The notes under the pieces: model-generated
Seen by the model: only the letters and a program-made list of their open reading frames with translations
Told to the model about the DNA's origin: nothing
The model's database searches: none
Assembly: GCA_041287335.1 (NCBI GenBank)
Contig: JBEULM010000009.1
Span: forward strand, 1 to 41,446
Source: Hydrogenobacter sp.
GTDB lineage: Bacteria; Aquificota; Aquificia; Aquificales; Aquificaceae
DNA length: 41,446 bases
Direction: 5' to 3'
Shown: piece by piece, positions 18,001 to 24,450 of the stretch
Position numbering within the stretch: position 1 is the stretch's first letter
Layout of the letters: each line of letters starts with the position of its first letter
Position numbers and translations under genes: made by a program

Positions 18001-18116
18001 ACGCTTGCATACCTTTGGGTGAAGACTATCCTTACAAAGAGGTGTTAAGTGGAAGGTTTGCCAAGTTTCCTATAGAATTTATTAGAGCGCTTGTGGAGGA
18101 TAAATATGGGGCTTGA
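15063..18116 (+). CDS. RecB/Cas4-like nuclease fused to superfamily 2 helicase, candidate defence protein
   Basis: This large protein of 1017 residues is not a housekeeping helicase I recognise. The N-terminal third holds a PD-(D/E)XK-like site: D121 in ENADLVFVDG, then D134 and K136 in VVDFK, and a helix GFLQLLCYCV (about 203-212) resembling the Q-x-x-x-Y motif of RecB and Cas4 nucleases. A charged linker (about 255-325) leads to an SF2 helicase core. Walker A is AGSGKT (346-351), Walker B is LDEF (480-483), TSAVTRGID resembles motif V and QAISRARG (706-713) is motif VI. The last 250 residues match nothing I know. The ATG has no ribosome site. The next gene overlaps by 11 bases. Cas3 is unlikely because there is no HD domain or cas gene. 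Confidence 0.75.
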   Translation: MGEELSIILGFVFEGTFKLGFLKDKLKDYEAYKKHVFSKIRQRISESSEDLQQALYPLFLDLDLESITPVGLDINPKNLSLFLSALGYKEGLLYGISHKEVALKKYTLGDESTQVVWENADLVFVDGKTLHVVDFKVHGFRGHMESLIASAQRKEEKYIPFINYGHPVNVSLGELSLEGFLEKFLRVREEVYELEEVFVEIKGFLQLLCYCVDFLSDKKNAEDLQEVSLELLYPLQEPFNVRLRIENREGLRKYLEPIRELYRELKRRESPYREANYPSETRKRRLLEEISKEISKYRATIKELEENAVELEVNPIGDVRGHVKESVKRFMHIDEPCKALVLLHSAGSGKTTTVREHIRKLDGKHIVIYMATRKILVEREFEKIKELEEEEIKAITVEKKAQKQDLLRHEGRGFESVGGKKGMLASLIDDIKSQPDGYRQIWGFATIQTLVEFGEKSTAEHLKKLLSKRIIDQYHLHFILDEFLGYNNGFYAIDKLFEFARDVKSKGGRANLYIFDANGYSPKLLLGILKEYEAYNVVPESLILCEHVPELEYEYKGIPTYLYAKHGYPASKLYVYRKFIKGEHNLRRRMGKALEELVDYICQTFGKPLEERQEGERQSAFVFIQDKDLIVDLSSMLEQKGYSCMIATASSKKSQEEISRGSQDFILGTSAVTRGIDLSREHKPVDYIYILISDWGIENNLVEVIQAISRARGDEQTEKREKHLHLVYLIQKPQDYVIESIKHNNEKVDEEVIRAIYKKEYLKQKLDLDKVVVKIVEQFLSNPGSKALVPVPSQYNTVYVSNRIRQFESVINFLDDVWLMESKRNSKEASTIFNIIQKLYSATCVYTEDIPKDLKTLENLNYYHPYILLERAKLYINVDNEKREEIKKMLEKVESLIKSHNKERYEELVDFLNNTSSVEVQRVPILLPVYSLTVVQNMLLEGQSVKFKLSSRVGRGGARTLGAGAQIYTECYAGRSAKRYACIPLGEDYPYKEVLSGRFAKFPIEFIRALVEDKYGA

Positions 18117-20487
18117 ATTTGAAGCAAGAGAAAGGCAAGAAAAACTTGACTACTTTGCCAAGGGTGAATTTACAGATAGGTTTGTATATGCAGGTGTTTT
18201 TTTCAACAATGTGGAAGGCTACAAAAGAAGCTTGGCAAATCTGGTTTATAAGATTTACAGAAGGGAAGATGGCACGAAGGAGCTTTTTGAAAACTTTCTA
18301 CGTGATTTAAATTTTGAAGTAAAAGGTACAGCGCTCTACTATGCGACAGAAGTAAACAGATGGATAAAACCCTTTAAGCTTATAAGCGGTGGAAAAAGGG
18401 TATGTTTTGATAGGTATAAAAGGGATTCAAAGGTAAACATATTTGAGTTGAAGGTTCAAAGTTCCTATGAAATGGAAAAAAGGACTGGACTTGTTTTTCT
18501 TAGGCTCTTGGGCTTTGATTCAGAGAACCTTTCGGAAGAGATAAGGTGGAAGGCAAGGAAGGAAGTTTTATACCTTTGGTTAGAGCTAAGCCAAAATCAA
18601 GAAGTTAGGGAATACTTAACTAAGGTCAAGAACATAGTGGAGTGCATAGAGGAAGGGCTTGGGTATAACTACTTTAAGTTTCCTTTTAACAAACTCTTTT
18701 ACTATCTTGTGCCTATAGATTTTGATAGATTTGAAAACGCAGTGGTCATATCAAAGGCGAGTCTCTTTTTCAGAAAAGAGGAGACAGTCAAGGGTCTTTG
18801 GGACGAAATAATGCAAAAGATGGAAGAAGGACAAAAGAAAGACTTAGAATACTTTTTGGAAAAGGAGGGCTTAAGCTGGGACTTTATAAGGGAAAATTTA
18901 CGAAGGGCTTTGTCTTCAGATTTTTTAAAAAGTTTAAGACAAGATTGGAAGTTGGTAATTAGAAAAATACTGGAAGGATCAAAAAAAGATAAGGTTTTAG
19001 GTGTGTTTATGGGAAAAGGGCTTGAGGACAAAGGTACTATGTCTTATGGGAGGTTTTGTGTTCCAGACAGACGCATGGAGCTTTTGATCTTTGCGGAAGA
19101 TGGACTAACCTTAGAGTCTGGTGGTAAAGTCTATAATGCGCAACAGTTGGCTAATTTGTTAAAGGATAAGATTGAAAATGCTAAATTTGTAGGAGAATTG
19201 AAAATAACCGTAGATAGTATGGTGCGAAGTCTTGAGGCTCTCTTTGGCTTTTCAAAGCCAAAGGAGGAAGGCTCACGGGAGGAGTCTGTAAAGATAATGG
19301 ATATAATAAGGGGAAATTTGTGGAGAACGAATGGAAAAGTTAGAAGCAAAGAAACCCTTTCCTTACTTTATGCTTTCACGCATTTCTCCACAAGGCTTGC
19401 GGGTCTTGTAGGCAAAATAAAAAAAGAGAATAAGGTGCAAGGTATTTTGCTTTTGCTAAATACAGAGCTTGATGATGGCGAGCAGTACGCTCTTTGGAAT
19501 GACTTTAGCTTTATGTATGACTACTTTGGTGTTCCTGTACAAACTATAACCAAAAGATCTTTAAGGGTTTTGTTAGAAGGCGAAGAGAAGGAAGCAGATG
19601 CTACTATAAAAAATATAATAATAAGTCTTTATAAGGACTCAAAAACTCTGGAGTTTGAGTTTGAAGGTTTTAGCTTGCCCTCAGATACAGTAGTTTATGC
19701 AGTACTTGAAAAACCTTCACCAGCCATACTATACACTAAAGCAAGATTGGGTGAACGATCTATGGAAAGAGGCTTAAGACATATCCTTTATGAGGTATAT
19801 AAGATTAGTGTAAAAGACAAAAAAGCAAGCGTAGAGCTTGAAGACAAGTATCTTGTGATGGTTGGTGCTTACGGCGATGAGGCTAAAAAGCTTGAAAACT
19901 GGATAAGAGATGAGCTTCAAAAGAAAAACACACGTTTTTGCTTCATTACAGCTATGAAGGATTCTGTTCTTGAAGAGTTAGAAAACAGGCTCGGGAATCC
20001 TTCTGAACTTGAGGGTAAGGTGCTACGCATACGCTACAAGGAGCTAAAGACAGCCTACTTTTCACAGAAGGCTGATAAGGACTGTTATGTGATATACAGC
20101 CAAGAGATGCTAAAACTCTTTGAAACCCTTGGTATTCAAACAGACAAGGGTGCCGCCGCCATAGCTATAAAGCCTACAAACTCTCAAAGATACGAAGACT
20201 ACTACCATACAGCTCTTCAAGTCTTCTTCACTGAACGCATTGGCTGGCAGAGGGAAGAGGTCTATGCGGAAAGAAAAAGTCTCTTTATATTTACAGTACT
20301 TGCCCTTTCCATGTATGAAAGCGAATCTCACAAAACACCTTACAGCAAGCTTGAGCTTTGGTCAAAGGATAAAAGTGTATATGTAGAGATAACTCGTGGA
20401 TACAACACCTATGAGTTTCCTCTAAGAGCCATAACCTATGAGCTTCTTCACCTAATAGCTCCACTGCCTCTCAAAGAGAACCTATAG
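18106..20487 (+). CDS. divergent Argonaute-like (MID/PIWI) protein, candidate catalytically inactive
   Basis: A 793-residue protein with no obvious standard domain. By hand, the region from about 435 to 700 follows the order of Aquifex Argonaute. First comes a MID-like strand (GILLLLNTELDD) and helix, then GVPVQTITKRSL (V476, Q479), where Argonautes have 'IPSQ.I..RTL'. NIIISLYKDSK then stands for the 'N...LAKTG' helix, and DTVVYAVLE (527-535) for the first PIWI strand 'DAFVGID'. Further on, CFITAMKDSVLEEL occupies the place of 'VVHRDGR...EV', followed by VLRIRYKELKTAYFS. The catalytic aspartates seem missing, suggesting a binding-only long pAgo. The ATG at 18106, with GGAGG six bases before it, is preferred to a TTG at 18091. 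The upstream nuclease-helicase would provide catalysis. The assignment is inference; another unknown family remains possible. Confidence 0.45.
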   Translation: MGLEFEARERQEKLDYFAKGEFTDRFVYAGVFFNNVEGYKRSLANLVYKIYRREDGTKELFENFLRDLNFEVKGTALYYATEVNRWIKPFKLISGGKRVCFDRYKRDSKVNIFELKVQSSYEMEKRTGLVFLRLLGFDSENLSEEIRWKARKEVLYLWLELSQNQEVREYLTKVKNIVECIEEGLGYNYFKFPFNKLFYYLVPIDFDRFENAVVISKASLFFRKEETVKGLWDEIMQKMEEGQKKDLEYFLEKEGLSWDFIRENLRRALSSDFLKSLRQDWKLVIRKILEGSKKDKVLGVFMGKGLEDKGTMSYGRFCVPDRRMELLIFAEDGLTLESGGKVYNAQQLANLLKDKIENAKFVGELKITVDSMVRSLEALFGFSKPKEEGSREESVKIMDIIRGNLWRTNGKVRSKETLSLLYAFTHFSTRLAGLVGKIKKENKVQGILLLLNTELDDGEQYALWNDFSFMYDYFGVPVQTITKRSLRVLLEGEEKEADATIKNIIISLYKDSKTLEFEFEGFSLPSDTVVYAVLEKPSPAILYTKARLGERSMERGLRHILYEVYKISVKDKKASVELEDKYLVMVGAYGDEAKKLENWIRDELQKKNTRFCFITAMKDSVLEELENRLGNPSELEGKVLRIRYKELKTAYFSQKADKDCYVIYSQEMLKLFETLGIQTDKGAAAIAIKPTNSQRYEDYYHTALQVFFTERIGWQREEVYAERKSLFIFTVLALSMYESESHKTPYSKLELWSKDKSVYVEITRGYNTYEFPLRAITYELLHLIAPLPLKENL

Positions 20488-20503
20488 AAAGTAAGATAGG
20501 TTC
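20478..20503. terminator. inverted repeat spanning both stop codons (possible bidirectional terminator)
   Basis: GAACCTAT (20478-20485) and ATAGGTTC (20496-20503) form a perfect 8-base stem around a 10-base loop. It covers the end of the Argonaute-like gene and the last codon of the convergent sensor kinase. No T-run follows on either strand, so it may block RNA decay or pause polymerase rather than act as a classic terminator. Confidence 0.4.
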
Positions 20504-21761
20504 AGGGATTTACAAAGAGAGGGATGTCTACGCATACCTTTACACGGAAGTATTCTTCTTCCTTCGCCTGTGTGATCCTGAGCTTACAGTTCATGATAAG
20601 TGTAAGTCTGTGAGCTATATATAGCCCTATGCCTGTGTATTTGCCCTCAAAAGGTTTGAAGAGTTTTTCTTCATCTATACCTCTTTCTGCGAGGTTTTCA
20701 ACACATACCGAAGCGTATTTATCTTCCTTACTGACCTGGATGGTTATAAGACTGTCTTTTGTGCTGTGAAGCAGTGCGTTATCCATCAGTATGCTAAGTA
20801 TCTCTAAGAGGATGTCCCTGTCGCAGATGACGGTGAGAGATTCTTCCGTACTTTTTAGTCTTATCCTTCCACTTTCCACATTATAAAGTTCTACCGCAGT
20901 TTTTACCAGAGGCATAAGATCGCACTTTTCCATCTTCGCAAGATGCTGTTGATTTTCCATTTTTGACATTCTCAAAAAAGCGTTTACGTTCCTTTCAAGT
21001 CTCCAAAGCTCATCCCTAATTATCCGTAGTTTATCATCTTCCGAAAGCCTCATTTTGTCTTCAAGGATAAGTATGGCTGTAGAAAGGGGAGTCTTTATTG
21101 AATGGCTAAGACCCAGTATCACGTTCCTCTGCCTTATAGACAGATCTTTCAGTTGTAGCAGAGCTTCCCTTATTTTTTCAAAAAAGGGTTTTAATTCTTC
21201 GTATATATATATGTTTTCATCTAATCTCCCACTTACAAGTGCATCACTCATGACCTTTATGGAAGTCATAAGGGACCTGAGCAATAGAAGATAAGTCAGT
21301 AGGATTATCAGAGAGAGCATGCTCCATGAGATTGAAAGAGATAGCTTAAGAGTTTTTAAAAATTCCGCTTCAGGTGTGAAGTTAATCGCGTACTGAACAT
21401 AAAATCCATCCAGTCTTTTATAAGTCAAAACTCTGTAGAAGATTTCTCCGTACTTAAATGTGCGCACATCGGGCAAGCGCCATTTCTCATCAAAGGGAAG
21501 TAAAACATTTTCTGTACCCTCAAGTATGAGACCATTCGGCGTTCTTATCGTGTAAACCTCGTAATTGGGGTGAGTATCTTCAGGACCTTTGCCGGAAAAG
21601 TAAGAAAGCTCAAAGGCTTTAGCATCTTCCATTATGTGTCTGTCAACTGAGGAAAGAAGCACCTTCCTTACGCTCATATAAAGCAGTAGGTGGTAAACTG
21701 TGATCAAAAAGATTAAAAAGCCCAAAAGAAAGCTAAGTTGTAGTTTCAGCGACTTTTTCAT
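20502..21761 (-). CDS. membrane sensor histidine kinase
   Basis: The protein (about 419 residues) has a transmembrane helix at about 8-30, a periplasmic domain of about 105 residues, a second helix at about 139-162, a HisKA domain with the phosphorylated H220 (GLSHSIKTPL), and an ATPase domain. N328 is in the N box (DNALLHS). The G1 box lacks the usual DxGxG (it reads VENLAERGIDEEKLFKPF), while GIGLYIA (377-383) is kept. Such VEN-type G1 boxes occur in some functional kinases. The ORF extends to 21884, but the ATG at 21761 makes ATGA with the regulator stop and gives MKKSLKLQL just before helix 1. The ligand is unknown; the coupled secreted protein may be an accessory sensor. Confidence 0.9.
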   Translation of the reverse strand: MKKSLKLQLSFLLGFLIFLITVYHLLLYMSVRKVLLSSVDRHIMEDAKAFELSYFSGKGPEDTHPNYEVYTIRTPNGLILEGTENVLLPFDEKWRLPDVRTFKYGEIFYRVLTYKRLDGFYVQYAINFTPEAEFLKTLKLSLSISWSMLSLIILLTYLLLLRSLMTSIKVMSDALVSGRLDENIYIYEELKPFFEKIREALLQLKDLSIRQRNVILGLSHSIKTPLSTAILILEDKMRLSEDDKLRIIRDELWRLERNVNAFLRMSKMENQQHLAKMEKCDLMPLVKTAVELYNVESGRIRLKSTEESLTVICDRDILLEILSILMDNALLHSTKDSLITIQVSKEDKYASVCVENLAERGIDEEKLFKPFEGKYTGIGLYIAHRLTLIMNCKLRITQAKEEEYFRVKVCVDIPLFVNP

Positions 21762-22414
21762 TCTATTATGTAACCGAATCCTCTTGAAGATTTTATAAGG
21801 TCTTTTATTCCGAGCTTTTTTCTTATCCTCGAAATTAGCACCTCTACGGTGTTGCTTTCCGATTCGTATCTGTAGCCTAAACATCTCTCAAGTATTTCTT
21901 CCCTACTTACGTATCTGCCCCTGTTCAGGCAAAGATACTCAAGAACTGCAAACTCACCTGCAGTCAAAAGCACCTCCTGTTCTCTTACGGTAACTTTCTT
22001 CTTATCTGTGTATACCTTTACCTCACCTAAGTCCAGCACATCGGAAGCGCTACCTTTGGTTCTCCTTATAACCGCTCTTATTCTCGCCAAAAGCTCTTCA
22101 AGATGGAAGGGTTTTGTAAGATAGTCATCAGCTCCGAGTGAAAAAAGATCAACCTTCTTAGGAAGATCCGAAACCACCGTAAGCATAAGTACAGGCGTAT
22201 TTATACCTGACTGCCTAAGGGCTTTTAGTACCTCATCACCACTCATGGAAGGAAGTAGGAGGTCAAGTATGATGAGATCAAATTCCCCAGTCAAGGAAAG
22301 CTGATACCCCCTCCTTCCATCCAGTGCAAGACTTACACGATAACCCTCCTTTTCAAGAACTTCCTTGAGAGCCTTTGCCAGTGAAACGTCATCTTCTATG
22401 AGGAGTAATCTCAA
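21758..22414 (-). CDS. OmpR/PhoB-family response regulator
   Basis: This is a DNA-binding response regulator of 218 residues. The receiver domain has the acidic pair D8-D9, the phosphorylation site D51 (LIILDLLLPSMSGDEV) and the TKPF lysine near 101. The C-terminal winged helix-turn-helix ends with SNTVEVLISRIRKKLG and GFGYIIE. It sits between a small secreted protein (ATGA overlap at 22411-22414) and its kinase (ATGA overlap at 21758-21761). Direct repeats TGAACGG spaced by 11 bases upstream of the operon are a plausible binding site for this tandem-binding family. The target process cannot be read from the sequence. Confidence 0.93.
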   Translation of the reverse strand: MRLLLIEDDVSLAKALKEVLEKEGYRVSLALDGRRGYQLSLTGEFDLIILDLLLPSMSGDEVLKALRQSGINTPVLMLTVVSDLPKKVDLFSLGADDYLTKPFHLEELLARIRAVIRRTKGSASDVLDLGEVKVYTDKKKVTVREQEVLLTAGEFAVLEYLCLNRGRYVSREEILERCLGYRYESESNTVEVLISRIRKKLGIKDLIKSSRGFGYIIE

Positions 22415-22704
22415 GGTTGTGGACTTACCTCCTTAAGCATCCTTTTGCGAAGGTCATAGAATTCTCTGCGCATCTGCTCCCTCACATCCATCATACAAAC
22501 TCTCATTTCCTGAAAGTTAGCTGACTTCTCCAAACATTCCTTCTCCTTGGGAATGTATTTTTCCCTTATCTTCAAAGCCTCAAGCTTAAACTCTCTGCAT
22601 TTTTCCCAGTTCTGTTCGCACCACATACGCATCTTACCATCGCCTTTCGGATAAGCGAGTGTGGTACCAGATAAGACAATTAAAAGCATAGCTAACTTTT
22701 TCAT
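22411..22704 (-). CDS. small secreted cysteine-containing helical protein, candidate accessory sensor
   Basis: This 97-residue protein has a clear signal peptide (MKKLAMLLIVLSGTTLAYP), with cleavage expected near A17. The mature part is highly charged and predicted helical, with four cysteines: WCEQNWEKC, KECLEK and RVCMMD. They could form two disulfides or bind metal. It has no recognisable domain. The size, periplasmic location and position as first gene of a regulator-kinase operon recall CpxP/Spy-type helical periplasmic proteins, but I see no LTxxQ motif, so the resemblance is only general. AGGAGG lies nine bases before the ATG, and its stop overlaps the regulator start. Confidence 0.8.
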   Translation of the reverse strand: MKKLAMLLIVLSGTTLAYPKGDGKMRMWCEQNWEKCREFKLEALKIREKYIPKEKECLEKSANFQEMRVCMMDVREQMRREFYDLRKRMLKEVSPQP

Positions 22705-22751
22705 CTCTCTACCTCCTGTTAGAGCTTAAATTAAAATGTAAATACTCATTA

Positions 22752-22777
22752 TGAACGGAAGGTGAACGGTGTAAAAT
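22752..22777. promoter_or_regulatory. TGAACGG direct repeats and -10 of the ntrC-like gene
   Basis: TGAACGG occurs at 22752-22758 and 22763-22769, an 11-base period that places both copies on one face of the helix, as preferred by OmpR-family dimers. TAAAAT (22772-22777) follows directly on plus, 6 bases before the NtrC-like ATG. The repeats could therefore repress this gene and activate the minus-strand operon starting at 22704. The binding protein is inferred. Confidence 0.5.
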
Positions 22778-22783
22778 CTTACC

Positions 22784-24151
22784 ATGAAGGGTGCACTGCT
22801 TGTTGTAGATGACGAGAAAAACATAAGAGAGATACTCAAAACACTCCTTGAGGAAGAAGGCTATTATGTGAAAACCGCTGAAAGCATAGAGGGTACAAAA
22901 AAACTCATCCAGTCTGAGTATTTCCATACTGTTTTACTTGATGTGTGGCTTCCTGATGGAGACGGCATATCTTTCCTGAGTTATTTAAAAAATTACCTCC
23001 CAGATACGAGCGTAATAATCATAACAGGTCACGGAAAGGTGGAGCATGCAGTTAAAGCGATAAAGGAAGGGGCGTACGACTTTCTTGAAAAACCCTTCTC
23101 CATAGAGAAGTTACTCCTCACTGTGGAGAGAGCAGTTCAGGAAGTTTTAAGAAGGAGAACTGACAGGAGTGAGGAGGAGGATGATCTGATAGGTAAATCA
23201 AAAGCCATACTTGAAATAAAGCAGGTCATAGGAAAAGTAGCAAAAACCAACATAAACGTGCTTATACTGGGCGAAAGTGGAACTGGCAAAGAGCTGGTTG
23301 CGAGAAAGATACATAGCCTGTCTGAGCGAAGGGATGCACCCTTTGTGGACATCAACTGTGCTTCACTTCCCGATGAACTTATAGAGGCTGAACTTTTCGG
23401 GTACGAAAAAGGGGCATTTACATCCGCATACGCAAGAAAACAAGGTAAGCTTGAACTTGCGCACGGAGGTACTCTTTTCCTTGATGAGATAGGCGATATG
23501 AGCCTCAAGGCTCAGGCAAAGCTTCTTAGGGTTATTGAGAATAAGCAATTTACGAGGCTCGGTGGAACACAGACGGTGTTTTCTGAGTTTAGGCTTGTAT
23601 CAGCATCCAACAAAGACCTACGTGAGGAGATAAAAAGAGGTAATTTCAGAGAGGATTTATATTACAGGATATCGGCTTTCGTTCTTAGTTTACCTCCACT
23701 CAGAGAAAGGGGAGAGGATGTGATTGTCCTTGCGGAACACTTTTTAAAAAAGTTCTCCAAAGATTATAAAAAGCCTGCCATGTACTTGACCGATGATGCA
23801 AAAGCTCTGCTTATGAGTTACGAATGGAGAGGCAATGTACGTGAGCTTAAAAACTTCATAGAGAGGCTTGTGATCCTTCATACCAAAGATCGCATAGATG
23901 CGGATGATGTTAGATCTTTCCTCAGTATCAACATACCAGAAAGCTATGAGAAACTCTTCGTTCAAAGAGATATTAAAATAGCTAAACAAGAGTTTGAAAA
24001 GCTTTTTATAGAGAGGAAGCTCAGAGAATACAATTATGACTTAAAAAAGGTTTCAGAAGTTATAAATCTGGATATTTCTAACCTATACAGAAAGATAAAA
24101 CAATACAGCATAGAAATAAAAAACAAGGAGGGGGCTGATGCCCCTCCGTAA
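22784..24151 (+). CDS. NtrC-family sigma-54-dependent response regulator
   Basis: The 455 residues have three domains: a receiver with D53 (LLDVWLPDGDG), an AAA+ ATPase with Walker A GESGTGKE and the Walker B region GGTLFLDEIGD, and a C-terminal Fis-type helix-turn-helix (VSEVINLDISNLYRKIKQY). Such proteins remodel sigma-54 RNA polymerase when phosphorylated. The loop that contacts sigma-54, normally GAFTGA, reads GAFTSA (210-215). The linker and length resemble NtrX. No ribosome site precedes the ATG, and TAAAAT lies 6 bases upstream, so the message is probably leaderless. No adjacent kinase faces the same way, so the partner may be elsewhere. The last codons form part of the terminator hairpin of the opposite gene. 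Confidence 0.92.
   Translation: MKGALLVVDDEKNIREILKTLLEEEGYYVKTAESIEGTKKLIQSEYFHTVLLDVWLPDGDGISFLSYLKNYLPDTSVIIITGHGKVEHAVKAIKEGAYDFLEKPFSIEKLLLTVERAVQEVLRRRTDRSEEEDDLIGKSKAILEIKQVIGKVAKTNINVLILGESGTGKELVARKIHSLSERRDAPFVDINCASLPDELIEAELFGYEKGAFTSAYARKQGKLELAHGGTLFLDEIGDMSLKAQAKLLRVIENKQFTRLGGTQTVFSEFRLVSASNKDLREEIKRGNFREDLYYRISAFVLSLPPLRERGEDVIVLAEHFLKKFSKDYKKPAMYLTDDAKALLMSYEWRGNVRELKNFIERLVILHTKDRIDADDVRSFLSINIPESYEKLFVQRDIKIAKQEFEKLFIERKLREYNYDLKKVSEVINLDISNLYRKIKQYSIEIKNKEGADAPP
24110..24147 (-). terminator. intrinsic terminator of the Lys/Glu-rich gene, inside the end of the ntrC-like gene
   Basis: On minus, GGAGGGG and CCCCTCC (24147-24127) form a 7-base G+C stem, followed by TTGTTTTTTATTT. 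The stem encodes the last residues (ADAPP) of the NtrC-like protein on the other strand. Confidence 0.75.
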
Positions 24152-24156
24152 GGATC

Positions 24157-24381
24157 TTACTTCTTCTGTTCTTCCTTTTTCTCCTCTTTCTTTTCTTCCT
24201 TCTTCTCCTCCTTCTTCATGGTCTTTTTGTGAGCCTTCTTATGAACTTTCTTATGGGCTTTCTCTTCCTTCTTCTCCTGAGCGGGTTTTTCCTCTTTCTT
24301 TTCGGCGGGTGCTTGGGCTTCCGCGGCTATGGCCGCACCGGCAAAGGCTACCGTGAGCAGAGCTGCTAAAAACTTCTTCAT
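24157..24381 (-). CDS. small secreted Lys/Glu/His-rich low-complexity protein
   Basis: A 74-residue protein with a good signal peptide (MKKFLAALLTVAFAGAAIAA, cleaved near A19/A20). The rest is almost only lysine, glutamate, alanine and histidine, first as PAEKKEEKPAQEKKEEK, then as AHKK/VHKK/AHKK units, then KKEE units to the end. The histidine units suggest metal binding; the charge pattern suggests an extended or helical polyelectrolyte in the periplasm. No family is recognised. A strong AAGGAGG precedes the ATG and a good terminator follows, which argues that it is a real, highly expressed single gene despite low complexity. Confidence 0.75.
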   Translation of the reverse strand: MKKFLAALLTVAFAGAAIAAEAQAPAEKKEEKPAQEKKEEKAHKKVHKKAHKKTMKKEEKKEEKKEEKKEEQKK

Positions 24382-24450
24382 GACTTTACCTCCTTAAAAG
24401 TATTGATGTATATAATTCTAAAAGCGTCAAAATGAAAAATTGATGAAACT

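Noticed and set aside
15063-20487. Cas3/Cascade or a type III-like CRISPR locus
   Set aside because: The helicase has no HD domain, and no cas1, cas2, RAMP gene or repeat array is present anywhere in the window.
15003-20501. Prophage or integrative element carrying the two-gene unit
   Set aside because: No integrase, tRNA, direct repeats or phage genes flank it, so mobility cannot be shown.
21762-21884. N-terminal extension of the sensor kinase
   Set aside because: It is Arg/Lys-rich nonsense sequence read across the response regulator gene; the ATGA-coupled ATG gives a normal start.
24382-24450. Promoter with TTGACG for the Lys/Glu-rich gene
   Set aside because: TTGACG is present on minus, but no -10 box occurs at an acceptable distance, so I did not call it.
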